Positions 1 to 9,908 of a stretch of 64,000 bases of DNA are shown here, in pieces (the stretch's first letter is position 1; each line of letters opens with the position of its first letter). The stretch is from Leptospira haakeii (GTDB lineage: Bacteria > Spirochaetota > Leptospiria > Leptospirales > Leptospiraceae). The notes under the pieces are model-generated. The model was not told where the DNA came from and made no database searches. It saw nothing but the letters and a program-made list of their open reading frames with translations. The stretch spans positions 124,001 to 188,000 of the forward strand of contig NZ_NPEG01000003.1 of the NCBI RefSeq assembly GCF_002812045.1. Direction: 5' to 3'. The position numbers and the translations under genes were made by a program.

Positions 1-602
1 GAATGGTTTACGATCAATAGATTTGATTTCTGCCATTTAGCTCTTTCTAAAAAATAAAAAGAATGGGAGAAGTTAGGACAACTTCTTCCTAAACAAGAAT
101 CTGCTTCTCTTGTTACCTTGGACCAAAAATCAGGAGAAGCATATCCGTCATATTCTTGCCTTCTTCCTGATTCGGATTGGTTAACCCAATCCTTAAAAGA
201 ATTCAAATGTTCCATCATCTCAGGACCGAAGGTTCCTTGGGTGAGAACATTTCCTAATTTTCTTTTACAAACATAGTTGGAAGCACCCATTGCAATTTCA
301 GCTTTCACTTCTTGTCCCAAAATTTGAGAAACAAGGGGGATATCTTTTCGGATAAGCTGGTCTTGTAGAGCTTTAGTTTCTGTAGAGATGACTACAATTT
401 CTTCTCCTTCTAAGGCGCTGATTGCCGCTGGGATCAAATATGCTAGGGACTTTCCGACACCGGTTCCCGCTTCTACGATCAAATGTTCCGAGCTGGCAAA
501 TGCTTGTTCTACACTATTTGCCATTTGGATCTGGCCCGATCTGGATTCGAAATCAGGCCAGAGTTTGGAAAGTTTTTTGAATTGTTCTTCTACTCTACTC
601 AA
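1..602 (-). CDS. ATP-dependent helicase, DinG/YoaA family (partial, runs off the left edge)
   Basis: The first 200 residues of a superfamily 2 helicase of the DinG/XPD-like class; the rest lies outside the window. The TTG start at 602 keeps the Q-motif-like segment RSGQIQMA (about residues 21-28), followed by Walker [10 protein letters not shown] (44-52). The Fe-S region has Cys at about 112, 170 and 175. The fourth ligand expected a few residues after the CP pair is Ser181. The segment ends in the family's NLLIVNH. The start lies 6 bp after the stop of the upstream transporter gene, so the two are probably cotranscribed. An in-frame ATG near residue 27 would cut the Q motif, so TTG is preferred. 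Family assignment is firm; the precise orthologue is not. Confidence 0.88.
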   Translation of the reverse strand, partial: MSRVEEQFKKLSKLWPDFESRSGQIQMANSVEQAFASSEHLIVEAGTGVGKSLAYLIPAAISALEGEEIVVISTETKALQDQLIRKDIPLVSQILGQEVKAEIAMGASNYVCKRKLGNVLTQGTFGPEMMEHLNSFKDWVNQSESGRRQEYDGYASPDFWSKVTREADSCLGRSCPNFSHSFYFLERAKWQKSNLLIVNH

Positions 603-608
603 AGCGAC

Positions 609-2417
609 TCACGCTTCCCTGGTTCGGAAAAGTTTGATTATACAATATAAGGATAGAAGGGCTACTAAACCGAGAGAAACCCACATGATCAGAGCCCCAT
701 CCAATGTTAATTCTGGAGAAACGGAACCGAATGTTGCCTTGACAGAAGATGTTTCTTTGTAAGGGAAAATATTCATAAAGAATGCAAGGATCAGTATAAA
801 ACTTCCCAAAAAGATTGGTAGCACTTTGTTTGTGGATTTGTTCTTAGATTCTTCCTTACCTTTCAAGCTGAGATGTACGAGTAGATAGACGAATCCAAAA
901 ACCGCGATAATTGCCAGAAATACATAACGAGAGATCAATGCCTGGAATTTTGCTTCTTCCGCGCTGGTTCCGGCAGGAGCGTTTGCAATCATCCAATCCA
1001 CATCCATCTTATTGATATAAGATCCCAGGTTTTGGTAGAGGAACATTCCGAATACGATCAATAAGAATGCAGGTGTGACATATTGGATTACCCACCAGAA
1101 AAACTTAGGCAGGTGGGCATGTGCTCCCTTATGACCTTCTTCTAAACCTTTTTTGGCTCCGATTACCCAACCGAAAATTACGATCTGCAAAGTTGCGAGG
1201 ATATAAATGAGAACTGTTCCAACCCAGAAGTCTGCTTGGTCTAACGCATTGAAGTTTTTATTAAAATATAAGATCGGGAAAGAAAGTCCGAATGTGAAAA
1301 GGAAAAGTACAAAACTGGAAGTCCTTCTTCTGATATGGAAAGCTTCTTCCAGGAATACGATTACAGGTTGTAACATCGTAACGGAAGAGGTGAGTGCCGC
1401 TAAGAATAGAACGAAATACCAGATGGCTCCGAAAAAAGATCCACCAGGCATCAAAGCAAACACGGAAGGGAGTGCGATAAATCCCATACCGAATGTCCCG
1501 AAAGAAGTAGCTGATACTCCTAAAAATAAAAACGCTACAGGGATGGTGATCATTCCACCGAATGCAACTTCTACAAATTCGTTTAGAGAAGCCGCAGAAA
1601 CCGATGATAAGATTACATCATTCTCCTTTTTGAGATAACTGGAAAATACCAAAGCGATCCCGAAACCGGCGGACAAGGTAAAAAATATTTGGCCTGCGGC
1701 GGAGATCCAAACCTTGGCCTCTCCTAATGCAGACCAATTCGGGTTCCACATTTGTGCGAGCCCTAATTCTATATTATCTAAAGTTAATACTCGGATCAGA
1801 ACGATGACCGAACAGATGAGCATTGCAGGAACTGCGATCTTGGCGAATACTTCCAGACCTTTTGCGATTCCTCTATATACTAAAATGAAATTCATTAGAA
1901 AGCAGGCGAGTGTGGCGTAAAAAATTTTACCTTGTACAGCACTTCCATTTTCTTTAGCACCAACCAATGTATGGAAATGATTGGAAGAATTTTGGATAAG
2001 CGAATTCAGATCCCCATTTCCTGAATTCAAACTGATACTTCCGGTTACAAAATCGAAAGCATACGCTAGGCACCAAGCTTCTACAAAAACATAATAGACA
2101 TATATCAATAAAGGAATGGTAACACCGATTGTTCCGAGGAGTCTAAGAGGAACACCGGAAAGATATGCCCTGAATAGATTCGGAAAACTATGCCCCTGTT
2201 CACCACCCATTCTTCCCATCACCCATTCGGTGATACAAACTGGGATTCCAACTAGGATAAAGCTGATGATATAGGGGAGAAGGAAAGCTCCTCCTCCATT
2301 TTGTACTGCCTGTCCTGGAAATCGGAGGAAGTTTCCGAGTCCGATCGCTCCAGAGGCAACGGTTAATATTAGTCCAGTACGGGATTTCCAACTTTCCTTG
2401 GGCGGTTCTTTAGTCAT
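609..2417 (-). CDS. Sodium-dependent amino acid transporter, SNF/NSS family (LeuT-like)
   Basis: An inner-membrane secondary transporter expected to couple Na+ entry to amino acid uptake. The N-terminus closely follows LeuT: the unwound TM1 segment [11 protein letters not shown] (about residues 24-34) is followed by [11 protein letters not shown] (39-49) and a TM2 ending in EWVMGRMGG. The Asn of LGNFLRFP, a sodium ligand in LeuT, is kept. About 12 hydrophobic helices can be counted over 602 residues, somewhat longer than the usual 450-520. The extra length is in the loop after TM3 (about 125-160) and in an additional C-terminal helix. The substrate cannot be told from sequence. The ATG at 2417 is the only start that keeps the full N-terminus. 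The helicase gene follows after 6 bp. Confidence 0.93.
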   Translation of the reverse strand: MTKEPPKESWKSRTGLILTVASGAIGLGNFLRFPGQAVQNGGGAFLLPYIISFILVGIPVCITEWVMGRMGGEQGHSFPNLFRAYLSGVPLRLLGTIGVTIPLLIYVYYVFVEAWCLAYAFDFVTGSISLNSGNGDLNSLIQNSSNHFHTLVGAKENGSAVQGKIFYATLACFLMNFILVYRGIAKGLEVFAKIAVPAMLICSVIVLIRVLTLDNIELGLAQMWNPNWSALGEAKVWISAAGQIFFTLSAGFGIALVFSSYLKKENDVILSSVSAASLNEFVEVAFGGMITIPVAFLFLGVSATSFGTFGMGFIALPSVFALMPGGSFFGAIWYFVLFLAALTSSVTMLQPVIVFLEEAFHIRRRTSSFVLFLFTFGLSFPILYFNKNFNALDQADFWVGTVLIYILATLQIVIFGWVIGAKKGLEEGHKGAHAHLPKFFWWVIQYVTPAFLLIVFGMFLYQNLGSYINKMDVDWMIANAPAGTSAEEAKFQALISRYVFLAIIAVFGFVYLLVHLSLKGKEESKNKSTNKVLPIFLGSFILILAFFMNIFPYKETSSVKATFGSVSPELTLDGALIMWVSLGLVALLSLYCIIKLFRTREA

Positions 2418-2652
2418 CTAGGGTTGTTCCGACTTTTAGGGATTTCGGACTTAATACCTGTCCGAAAAGGGAATGGACTATAATCCCAGTAGAACATACC
2501 TCCTTGTCAAAACGAATTCGGATTTAGGAATGGAAAAAAACGGGACATAATGGGCTTAAAATCGTCTCTGACTTTATGGCAGAAAAATTGAGAAATAGGG
2601 TAACTACTCCAGTCTAAGTACCAACTCGAATATAGAATGGATTCGTATAAAA

Positions 2653-5220
2653 ATGAAACTAGATAAGATCACATTAAAATTGAATGAAGCGCTTTCGGGT
2701 GCCCAAAGCTCTTATGATAAGAACCCAGAGATACAAGAGGAACATATCATTGCTCAGATCTTAAGCCAAGGAGATGGATTTGCTCCTCCTTTGTTTTCCA
2801 AGTTGGGATTGAACTTATCTTCATTCCAACGCAAAACGCAAGAATCGATCACAAAACTACCAAGGGTAGAAGGTCATTCGGAGAAGGGATTCTCTAGAGC
2901 CGCTATCTCTCTTTTACAATCTTCCGACAAAGTTCGGGCAGAGCTAAAGGATGAGTATCTTTCTACGGACCATGTTCTTTTGGCATTTTTGAAGAATGGT
3001 ACATCTTCACTTCGCCAAGAATTCATTCAATTAGGACTCGATTATCCTAAATTATTAAAAGTAGTACTAGAACTCAGAAAAGGACAACCAATCATGGATG
3101 ATACACCTGAAAACAAGGCAGATGCCTTGAAAAAATATGCAAAAAATCTAAATGAGCTCGCAAAACTTGGCAAGTTGGACCCTGTCATCGGAAGGGACGA
3201 AGAGATCAGAAGGACCATCCAAGTACTTTCTCGCAGGACTAAAAATAATCCGGTCTTAATCGGTGAACCTGGGGTCGGTAAAACTGCAATCGTAGAGGGA
3301 CTCGCCGGTAAGATCATCCAAGGGGAAGTGCCGGAAGGAATTAAAACAAAAACAATTTATGCGCTGGATCTAGGCGCCATGATTGCAGGTGCAAAGTATC
3401 GGGGAGAATTTGAAGAAAGGCTAAAAGCGACACTCGACGAAGTAAAACACAGTGATGGGAATATCATACTATTCATAGATGAGATCCATACACTCGTGGG
3501 AGCAGGCGCACAAGAAGGAGCAATGGATGCTTCTAATATGCTTAAACCGATGCTTGCACGTGGAGAACTCCGTTGTATAGGTGCGACTACCTTAAAGGAA
3601 TACCAAAAGTATATAGAAAAGGATGCGGCCTTAGAAAGAAGGTTCCAACCGGTTTATGTAAAAGAACCAAGTGTGGAAGAAACAGTTACAATTCTTCGCG
3701 GTTTGAAAGATAGATATGAACTTCATCATGGGATCAAAATATTGGATTCCGCGATCGTAGCAGCGGCTAGTTTATCGAATCGTTATATTGCGGATCGTTT
3801 CCTTCCTGACAAGGCTGTGGATCTGATAGACGAAGCAAGTTCCAAGATGAGGATAGAAATGGATTCTATGCCGGAAGAATTGGACAAACTAAGCAAAAAG
3901 ATCCAGTCTTTGAAGATCGAAAAAGAAGCACTGAAAAGAGAAACGGATCCCGCTTCTAAACAAAGAGTAGAGAATATTGCAAAAGAACTTTCCGAACAAG
4001 AAGAACTTTTTAGAAATCTAAAAGCTCGTTGGGATCTTGAAAAATCCAAAATTTCTAAAATTAAGGAAATCAAGGAAGAAACGGATAAATACAAGGTTTT
4101 GGAAGCAGAGGCAGAAAGAAGAGGGGAGATCAATAGAGTCGCGGAAATACGTTATGGAAAACTAATAGAACTTTCCAAAGAAATGGAAAAGGCGAACGCG
4201 GAACTAAAAAAGATCTCAGGCTCAGGAAGACTTCTAAAAGAAGAAGTAGATGAAGAAGATATTGCTAATATAGTCTCTCGTTGGACTGGAATTCCTGTAT
4301 CTAAGATGCTCCAAGGAGAGAAGGCAAAACTTCTCAAAATGGAAGATTCACTTAAGATTAAGGTAATCGGTCAGGATCATGCTTTAGGATTATTATCCGA
4401 AGCGATCCGTAGATCCAGAGCAGGAATTGCGGACCCGAATCGCCCCATCGGTACATTCTTATTCTTGGGACCTACAGGTGTTGGTAAAACGGAAACTGCA
4501 AAAGCATTGTCCGAATTCTTATTCGATGATGTGAATGCGATGCTTCGTATCGATATGAGCGAATATATGGAAGCTCATTCTGTGTCCAGACTGATAGGTG
4601 CTCCTCCAGGTTATATAGGTCATGACGAAGGCGGACAATTGACAGAAGCAGTAAGACGCAGGCCTTATTCTGTGCTCTTATTCGATGAGGTGGAGAAGGC
4701 TCATCCGGAAGTATTCAATATCTTCTTACAGATACTGGACGAGGGTAGGTTGACCGACTCTAAAGGAAGGAATGTGGACTTCAAGAATACTGTCATCATT
4801 CTTACTTCTAATATAGGTTCTGATGTTTTGGGTTCTGCGGAATATTCGGAAGAGGAAAAAGAAAGAATGGTGGAGCAAAGATTGAAAAAACATTTCAAAC
4901 CTGAGTTCCTAAACCGTTTGGACGAAGTAATCCTATTCAAATCCGTAGATGAAACAATGATCGCTAAGATTGCGGAACTTCAATTGCAGATCATGGTTAA
5001 GAAAGCGGCAGAGAATGGACTTACAGTTAACTTTACTCCTGCATTAAAAAAACATATAGTGCAGGCAGGTTTTGATCCTGAATACGGAGCAAGGCCTTTG
5101 AAAAGACTAGTCCAAAGGGAAATTGGAAACGCTCTTAGTAATTTTATACTGAAGGGTGAATTCAAGGAAGGGCAGAGTATCGTTCTGGATTATTCCGGTG
5201 GAACTGTGCTCGTTAAGTAG
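2653..5220 (+). CDS. clpB: ATP-dependent chaperone ClpB
   Basis: A cytoplasmic Hsp100 disaggregase that works with DnaK to recover aggregated protein. At 855 residues it has the standard architecture: an N-terminal Clp-repeat domain (1-145), NBD1 with Walker A GEPGVGKT (204-211) and Walker [10 protein letters not shown], a long charged coiled-coil middle domain (about 410-530) that separates ClpB from ClpA, and NBD2 with Walker A GPTGVGKT (about 606-613) and the GARPLKR motif near the end. The gene stands alone, divergent from the transporter across 235 bp, and is followed by a hairpin terminator. I saw no CIRCE element and no convincing heat-shock promoter upstream. The ATG at 2653 gives the expected N-terminus, although no strong Shine-Dalgarno precedes it. 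Confidence 0.97.
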   Translation: MKLDKITLKLNEALSGAQSSYDKNPEIQEEHIIAQILSQGDGFAPPLFSKLGLNLSSFQRKTQESITKLPRVEGHSEKGFSRAAISLLQSSDKVRAELKDEYLSTDHVLLAFLKNGTSSLRQEFIQLGLDYPKLLKVVLELRKGQPIMDDTPENKADALKKYAKNLNELAKLGKLDPVIGRDEEIRRTIQVLSRRTKNNPVLIGEPGVGKTAIVEGLAGKIIQGEVPEGIKTKTIYALDLGAMIAGAKYRGEFEERLKATLDEVKHSDGNIILFIDEIHTLVGAGAQEGAMDASNMLKPMLARGELRCIGATTLKEYQKYIEKDAALERRFQPVYVKEPSVEETVTILRGLKDRYELHHGIKILDSAIVAAASLSNRYIADRFLPDKAVDLIDEASSKMRIEMDSMPEELDKLSKKIQSLKIEKEALKRETDPASKQRVENIAKELSEQEELFRNLKARWDLEKSKISKIKEIKEETDKYKVLEAEAERRGEINRVAEIRYGKLIELSKEMEKANAELKKISGSGRLLKEEVDEEDIANIVSRWTGIPVSKMLQGEKAKLLKMEDSLKIKVIGQDHALGLLSEAIRRSRAGIADPNRPIGTFLFLGPTGVGKTETAKALSEFLFDDVNAMLRIDMSEYMEAHSVSRLIGAPPGYIGHDEGGQLTEAVRRRPYSVLLFDEVEKAHPEVFNIFLQILDEGRLTDSKGRNVDFKNTVIILTSNIGSDVLGSAEYSEEEKERMVEQRLKKHFKPEFLNRLDEVILFKSVDETMIAKIAELQLQIMVKKAAENGLTVNFTPALKKHIVQAGFDPEYGARPLKRLVQREIGNALSNFILKGEFKEGQSIVLDYSGGTVLVK

Positions 5221-5231
5221 CATCCAATAAA

Positions 5232-5260
5232 AAACCCCGGGTTTAACAAACCTGGGGTTT
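5232..5260. terminator. Bidirectional hairpin between clpB and the HTH gene
   Basis: Arms 5232-5244 and 5248-5260 pair over 13 bp with one mismatch around a 3-nt loop. The stem has a CCCC/GGGG core. The minus-strand transcript continues into a T-rich run (TTTTTTATTG) and the plus-strand transcript ends just after the stem. It sits 12 bp past the clpB stop and between two convergent genes, so it can serve both. Confidence 0.75.
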
Positions 5261-5309
5261 CACTAAGATACAACACATAGTAAGGGAAAAAGAATGTGCA
5301 GTATTGCTT

Positions 5310-5329
5310 ACGGGAGTTTTACCTCCCGT
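5310..5329 (-). other. Short stem-loop after the HTH gene
   Basis: ACGGGAG (5310-5316) and CTCCCGT (5323-5329) form a perfect 7-bp stem with a 6-nt loop, 8 bp past the stop of the HTH gene. No T-tract follows on either strand, so this may be an RNA-stabilising or read-through hairpin rather than a terminator. Confidence 0.35.
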
Positions 5330-5336
5330 GTTCGAT

Positions 5337-5762
5337 TTAGAATTCTACTTTATGTAGAAATAATTCCTCTTTTTTCATTTTTAAAACTTTAGAAGCCATG
5401 CTCTTGAAATCTTCAGGCGGCTCTAATAGTCCTAACTCCACTTTGGAAAGGAAGGGAGTTGAGACCTTTAATTTTTTAGCCATATCATATTGTTTGATTC
5501 CCAATTCTCTGCGTTTTGCCCAGAGTTTATTGGTGAGTCCTTGGCTGAATTCAGGATAAACTTCTTCTACCGGACTTTCGTTAAATAACTTATCTAATGT
5601 CGTTTTCAAATATTTAGCGCAAGCCTGTCTGAATTTTTCAGTAGGAGCTTGGCTACCGGTTTCAATTTTGGAAAGGTAGCTAGGGGATACACCCAGAGCC
5701 CTTGCCATATCATATTGCTTGATTCCCCGTTTTTTACGGAGCATATAGATGTGGTTGTTCAT
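5337..5762 (-). CDS. Tandem XRE-type helix-turn-helix protein
   Basis: A 141-residue cytoplasmic DNA-binding protein built from two copies of a Cro/C1-type HTH. Copy one is about residues 1-60 and copy two about 76-136. Both carry GIKQYDMA followed by LGVSPSYLSKIE or LKVSTPFLSKVE, and each ends in a K/ELF motif (DKLF, EELF). The linker is acidic and proline-containing. One polypeptide could therefore bind a two-half-site operator as an intramolecular dimer, or bind as a dimer with four HTH units. There is no effector domain. The gene stands alone between two terminator-like hairpins. Targets are unknown; autoregulation is common in this superfamily but no operator is visible here. Confidence 0.88.
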   Translation of the reverse strand: MNNHIYMLRKKRGIKQYDMARALGVSPSYLSKIETGSQAPTEKFRQACAKYLKTTLDKLFNESPVEEVYPEFSQGLTNKLWAKRRELGIKQYDMAKKLKVSTPFLSKVELGLLEPPEDFKSMASKVLKMKKEELFLHKVEF

Positions 5763-5961
5763 TCTTTTCCCCTTTTTAACCGTTTTAAAACGACCTTACT
5801 TTGTCTCAAGAATAAATTTCCATCAAGCTCAACGGGCACTTAAGTATAGAAATTTTTTCCAAAGTCGGCTAATACTAAGAGAGATAAGAATAAGAATCAA
5901 GCATTTGCAATCTTATTCTATAAAAAAAGGCGTTAGGCTGTATAGAAACGTAGAACACGGT

Positions 5962-6005
5962 CAGTAGTCCGAAGTATAAAGGTTTATAACCTCTTCGGAC
6001 TACTG
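5962..6005 (-). terminator. Strong stem-loop after the SurA-like gene
   Basis: A perfect 13-bp stem (CAGTAGTCCGAAG at 5962-5974, complement at 5993-6005) with an 18-nt loop lies 36 bp past the stop of the 6042-7577 gene. It has no T-tract on either side, so a plain intrinsic terminator is not certain. Confidence 0.5.
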
Positions 6006-6041
6006 GTTTAAGGGATACCTAAGCTATCCTAGGATATACGA

Positions 6042-7577
6042 TTAGATCTTACCTTCTTTCAATCTGCTAGAGTCCAGAATGAATTGGTAATCTGTTTTAA
6101 GCTTTTGGGTAAGCTCTCTAACGAAATTTTGTTTCTTAGCACGAATCAAATCTTCTTTAATTTTCTCTCTAACTTCACCATAAGGCATAGGAGTTCTGTC
6201 TTGAGGATTATTCGGATTTGACTTAGAGTAAGAGAACATTTTGGCAGCTTCGTACTGCTCTCTCATTTCTGCTTCTGAAACAGTTACATCATTTGGAAGT
6301 TCTCTTTTGAATACCAATGGTTGCACAATATATAGTTTCATTACATTGAACATGTCTTGGAAATCTTTAGATTCTAAAGCGTCTTTCAATTCAGTGGAAT
6401 GATCCGCTATTTTATACCAAATATATTGTTGTCTGAAAAATTGGAGCACATTCGCTTTATCGTCTAGTTTAGAAGAATCTAAACCGCTTTGTTTTGCCAA
6501 TTGTTCCAATTCGCTCAAAACATCTTTGAACTTAACAGTTTCACCTGTTTTAGTATTCGTTAATAGAACAGATTCATGATTGAAAGTATTCAGATTGTCC
6601 TGAGTGATATTTGCCTTTTCGAAACCTGCATTTTTCACTAATTGTTCTTCTTGCTCGCTAACTGCGCTGAACAAGAATCTTTTTTTCATGAAGTCTTCGT
6701 AACGAGGAGCGATATCATCTACTTTCAGATCCAGATAATTACGTTTTACATCCGCTTTGATCTGGTCGGAAATTCCTGGAGTCTCAATATAATTTTTAGC
6801 GAGGCTTTTTAGTTTTCCGAATTCTTTTGAGAAAAATTTTCCTACTCTGGAAGCGTAGATTGTCTCTACTCTTTCTACTCTTAAAATTAGGAATTTTTTC
6901 TTTCTAGGAGTTTTAGGATCTGCTCCTGGAGGAAGTTGGTCATCGATCTCTTTTAAGATCCATTTCCCTTCATTCTCAGCAGCTTCTTTGTAAAAAGTGA
7001 GATTAGGATCATTTCCACAATTCAAACATTGTGGTTCTAATAATCCGCCCACTGCTTTGTATGCGGGTTGATCCGTATGATCTACAACGTATTGAATGAT
7101 TTCTTTTTTAGAGGAAAGTTTTTGGATTCCTTCAAAAATACTCGCCGCTCTCTGTCTTGTGACTTCTTCCTCTTTAGGATCGAAAGAGAAAACTGCGATT
7201 ACTCGAACAAAAGCGAATTTTAATTTACCAACTTGCTCCAACTTCTCCGCTAAATTTCTTTGTAGGAAGGAAGCTGCCATTTGTGGTTTGGAATATTTTA
7301 GGAAAACCGCTAATTCATCTTCGGATACAAGTTTCTTTTCTGTATTGTATAAAGAGATCAATTTGAAAAGACCTAAAGTTTCTAGAAGTTGAGTTTGCTC
7401 TTCTTTGGTTGGATGATTCGGCTCTGGTTTGCGGCCGCCTGTATTTAGTTGGTAGAAGTTCCTGAGTTCTTTTCTGGTAACTGTTCCTCCTTTAAAAGAG
7501 GCTAATACATCCGAGTCTGAATTACACTGAAAGAGTAATGCCGCCAGGAAGGAGAGTACGATTATTTTTTTGTTCAT
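6042..7577 (-). CDS. Putative SurA/PrsA-like periplasmic folding lipoprotein
   Basis: A 511-residue exported protein with a lipoprotein signal: Lys-rich start, hydrophobic core and lipobox LFQC with Cys18. The mature part begins with a SurA_N/PrsA-like pattern (LASFKGGTVTRKELRNFYQL), where 'gg.vtr.e...f' is typical of parvulin-type chaperones. A parvulin-like segment follows at about 115-245, including KAVGGLLEP and a KKKFLILRVERV strand. A PQCLNCGND segment places two Cys in CxxC spacing. The C-terminal half is helical and charged, with ANITQDNL and VSEAEMREQYEAAK resembling further SurA-type helices. I infer a folding factor for exported proteins. Isomerase activity is not assured because the parvulin core is poorly conserved. 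It probably forms its own transcription unit. Confidence 0.65.
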   Translation of the reverse strand: MNKKIIVLSFLAALLFQCNSDSDVLASFKGGTVTRKELRNFYQLNTGGRKPEPNHPTKEEQTQLLETLGLFKLISLYNTEKKLVSEDELAVFLKYSKPQMAASFLQRNLAEKLEQVGKLKFAFVRVIAVFSFDPKEEEVTRQRAASIFEGIQKLSSKKEIIQYVVDHTDQPAYKAVGGLLEPQCLNCGNDPNLTFYKEAAENEGKWILKEIDDQLPPGADPKTPRKKKFLILRVERVETIYASRVGKFFSKEFGKLKSLAKNYIETPGISDQIKADVKRNYLDLKVDDIAPRYEDFMKKRFLFSAVSEQEEQLVKNAGFEKANITQDNLNTFNHESVLLTNTKTGETVKFKDVLSELEQLAKQSGLDSSKLDDKANVLQFFRQQYIWYKIADHSTELKDALESKDFQDMFNVMKLYIVQPLVFKRELPNDVTVSEAEMREQYEAAKMFSYSKSNPNNPQDRTPMPYGEVREKIKEDLIRAKKQNFVRELTQKLKTDYQFILDSSRLKEGKI

Positions 7578-7617
7578 GTTGTTTTATATAACCTGTTCTT
7601 TTCGGATCTCGAAAAGA

Positions 7618-7965
7618 CTAGTATTTATGAATGGTCTTTCGGGCAGGTTGCTGCTTCTTACCTTGGATTTCAACGGATATTTCGCGAGTTAGGCGTTTTT
7701 CGTTGTCTTGGTAAAGTCCTTCGGCTGCCCTAGCACCTGAAGGATTGCCGGAAGAATTCCAATCGGATGGAGTTTCCTTTGTCTTCATAGAAAGCATCTC
7801 TTGTTTTTGAGAAGAGAGTTTGTCCATCTCCGCTCCAATAGATACTTTTAAAGATTCGGAATAATCCCGGTCTGCTGAAATTCTATCCTTGATCTTGCCT
7901 AGTTCGGTCAGGTCCCTATCTATTTCTTCCGTTTTGCGTAAAAGATGTGCCACTTTAATTTTCAT
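7618..7965 (-). CDS. Small coiled-coil protein of unknown function
   Basis: A 115-residue, strongly charged protein without signal peptide or membrane segment. Residues 1-65 are a continuous amphipathic helix with regular heptads (LLRKTEEIDRDLTELGKIKDRI...). The C-terminal half is polar, rich in Gly, Ser and Lys, and probably disordered. It lies 18 bp after a membrane-protein gene on the same strand and 40 bp before the SurA-like gene. Size and shape resemble small export chaperones such as FlgN or FliJ, but no diagnostic motif supports that name. Confidence 0.6.
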   Translation of the reverse strand: MKIKVAHLLRKTEEIDRDLTELGKIKDRISADRDYSESLKVSIGAEMDKLSSQKQEMLSMKTKETPSDWNSSGNPSGARAAEGLYQDNEKRLTREISVEIQGKKQQPARKTIHKY

Positions 7966-7983
7966 GGAATAAGACCTGGAACT

Positions 7984-8688
7984 TTAAACTTCAGTTCCTG
8001 AGTCTAGGCCCCAGGCTGCTTCTTGCAAGTAGGAAAAAAAGAGTCCGCAGGTGAGGATCATCAACTCCTCTCCCGGTTTGGATAGGCATATAAGAAAGAA
8101 GAAGGTGGAAAATAAGAGACCGCTAAGAAGATCCTTCTTTCCCTTCCTAAGGACCCAGAACATTCCTAAAAATAGCAGTACTGATTTAAATAGGGAAGGT
8201 TCTAAACCGGGATGAGCCGGCTCATGTAAGAGCCAAACTCCAGAAAGTAAAACACAAAGTCCTAAAATAATAATACGGATCTGTTTCGGAATGGATAAAA
8301 TTAGAAATAAGGAAAGTGCAGGGATTAGAAATGGAGAAAGTTCCCTCCTGGAAAAAGAAAGGATACAAGAACCTGCCAATATTAGGACTCCTAAAGTTTC
8401 CCTAAACGCAGGAGAACGACTTCCTAAAAAAGAAAACCCTCCCGAAGAGATCATACCCGCAAGACTCAAACAGACTAAATCTAATATGGATTCTGCAGCC
8501 GTACCGTCCCAAAAGGAAACTGCACATACCAAAGCTGGAAATATTAAAAAATTGAAATTGGGTCTGAGCGATTTAGAAGAATGGAACTGGGAAAATGCGA
8601 TCGTAAGACAAAGCACCAAGGAACCGGAGAATGGAAATCCATAGGTTTTGAAAAAGAGATAAGCTGAGGTGAAGAATAGAAAAACCAT
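7984..8688 (-). CDS. Multi-pass membrane protein of unknown function
   Basis: A 234-residue integral membrane protein with roughly seven to eight hydrophobic helices separated by very short loops. The only longer polar stretch is HEPAHPGLEPSLFK (about 153-167). No transporter or enzyme signature is recognisable. The ATG at 8688 lies 44 bp from the start of the divergent STAS gene, so both must use a compact shared promoter region. It precedes the coiled-coil gene by 18 bp and the two are likely cotranscribed. Leu, Phe and Ser are very common, as in many poorly characterised spirochaetal membrane proteins. Confidence 0.65.
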   Translation of the reverse strand: MVFLFFTSAYLFFKTYGFPFSGSLVLCLTIAFSQFHSSKSLRPNFNFLIFPALVCAVSFWDGTAAESILDLVCLSLAGMISSGGFSFLGSRSPAFRETLGVLILAGSCILSFSRRELSPFLIPALSLFLILSIPKQIRIIILGLCVLLSGVWLLHEPAHPGLEPSLFKSVLLFLGMFWVLRKGKKDLLSGLLFSTFFFLICLSKPGEELMILTCGLFFSYLQEAAWGLDSGTEV

Positions 8689-8732
8689 TGTATCTATTAT
8701 GAAATTCCGATATCCTGACGAATCGAACCGTT

Positions 8733-9083
8733 ATGATCCTGAACGAGATTATCATCTCAACGGAAAAGATAGACAGCGTTCAAGTTCTGAAATTGCAGGG
8801 TTCTATCAACTCCTTTACGGAGAAAAAATTTAAGGATGTGCTTTCCTTGGCGGTTCGCCAGGGACCGGTCATCATGGATATGGAAGACGTACATTTGGTA
8901 TCCTCCACTGGGGTCCAGGCCTTAAAGGAAGTGAGCCAATCCAGTTTTTCCAGTAAGAACAAACTCGTCCTTGTAAATATCTCCAAAGCCGTGATCAATG
9001 TTTTTAAAATGGCGGGTTTAAGTGGATTTTTCCTAATCGCAAATGACGAAGAAGCTGCCTTAAAGATGGCTTCTAAACGTTGA
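8733..9083 (+). CDS. STAS-domain anti-anti-sigma factor
   Basis: A 116-residue single-domain STAS protein of the SpoIIAA/RsbV type. It shows the alternating strand-helix pattern and the phosphoacceptor loop DMEDVHLVSSTGVQAL (about 48-63), in which one of the paired Ser residues would be phosphorylated by a partner anti-sigma kinase. KLVLVNISKAVINVFKMAGL follows, the usual next strand and helix. By family knowledge it would bind a HATPase-type anti-sigma factor when unphosphorylated and so free a sigma factor, or act in an analogous phosphatase/kinase switch. No kinase or phosphatase gene is adjacent. It is followed by the kinase-like membrane enzyme after 39 bp. Confidence 0.88.
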   Translation: MILNEIIISTEKIDSVQVLKLQGSINSFTEKKFKDVLSLAVRQGPVIMDMEDVHLVSSTGVQALKEVSQSSFSSKNKLVLVNISKAVINVFKMAGLSGFFLIANDEEAALKMASKR

Positions 9084-9122
9084 TATTCTCGGATCTAAGA
9101 TGGGCAATCTCGGAAATAGAAA

Positions 9123-9878
9123 ATGAAATCTGAAAAAACTTCTTCCTTTAATTATTTTAGAAAGGCCTGGCATTTACTTGGGCTGATCATACCTGCCTTC
9201 TACTATTTCGATGTATTCCATGGGCAATTTTTGTTGGTATATGCAACCCGCGCTATTCTTACAATTTTACTCATTCTTTGTCTTGTACTTTTAGTCTTAT
9301 TGGAGTGGGCAAGGTTCCATATTCCAATCGTTCAAACAGTATTTGTAAAGTTAGCCGGTCCTTTATTAAAAGAAGAAGAAAAGTCCAGGATCAACGGGAC
9401 ATTCCCTTATTTTCTTTCCATTACATTCGTGGTCTTTTTCTTTCCTCCTGATATAGCAATTCTTTCTCTATTGTTCTTAGTGATCGGAGATCCGATGGCT
9501 GCTTGGGTTGGAACCCATTTCGGAAAGAACAGATTCTCAAACGGTAAATCTAAAGAAGGGATTTTAGCATTCATTCTATCTTCTACTATCGTAGGGCTTT
9601 GGTTTATTTATGTGGTTCAGTCAGGTTCGAGAGAATTAGGAATTTATCAATTTTCCTCCGGAGAATTTTGGCAGAATATTATCTTAGTTTTACCGGCAGT
9701 GATTGCCGCTGCTGTAACTGAACTTTATAGTGGGACGTACTGGAACGGGATTGTAGATGATAATCTTCTTATCCCGGTTGTATCTGCGATCGTTTTGGGA
9801 TTTTTTGCGTATTTTACGTTAGATCTGAGCATCGGTCAGATCTTTTTAAACCCAGCCCAGATCTTCGAAACATATTAG
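9123..9878 (+). CDS. Diacylglycerol/polyprenol kinase-like membrane protein (SEC59/DGK1/VTE5 family)
   Basis: A 251-residue inner-membrane enzyme with about seven helices. Family signatures are in order: RKAWHLLG (13-20), the central VIGDPMAAWVGTHFGK followed by FSNGKSKEG (about 122-147), AAVTELYSG, and the DDNLLIPVVSA near the C-terminus. Members of this family use CTP to phosphorylate a lipid alcohol such as dolichol, phytol or diacylglycerol. In a bacterium the likely role is recycling of a polyprenol, diacylglycerol or phytol-like lipid. The exact substrate is not decided by sequence. It follows the STAS gene by 39 bp and ends in a convergent terminator-like hairpin. Confidence 0.82.
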   Translation: MKSEKTSSFNYFRKAWHLLGLIIPAFYYFDVFHGQFLLVYATRAILTILLILCLVLLVLLEWARFHIPIVQTVFVKLAGPLLKEEEKSRINGTFPYFLSITFVVFFFPPDIAILSLLFLVIGDPMAAWVGTHFGKNRFSNGKSKEGILAFILSSTIVGLWFIYVVQSGSRELGIYQFSSGEFWQNIILVLPAVIAAAVTELYSGTYWNGIVDDNLLIPVVSAIVLGFFAYFTLDLSIGQIFLNPAQIFETY

Positions 9879-9897
9879 GAAAATCGAATTTTCTAAT
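9876..9897. terminator. AT-rich hairpin at the convergent gene junction
   Basis: GAAAAT (9879-9884) and ATTTTC (9888-9893) pair around CGA. The pairing extends outward through TTA/TAA with a bulge, so the stem overlaps the stop codon at 9876-9878. It lies between two convergent genes. It is A/T rich, which lowers confidence. Confidence 0.4.
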
Positions 9898-9908
9898 TGC
9901 GGAAAAGT

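Noticed and set aside
1207..1638. Open frame of 143 codons on the plus strand
   Set aside because: It is entirely antisense to the LeuT-like transporter gene, has no family pattern and biased composition; it is a shadow frame.
2418..2652. CIRCE or sigma-32-type heat-shock element before clpB
   Set aside because: I searched for TTAGCACTC-N9-GAGTGCTAA and CTTGAAA-type boxes and saw neither.
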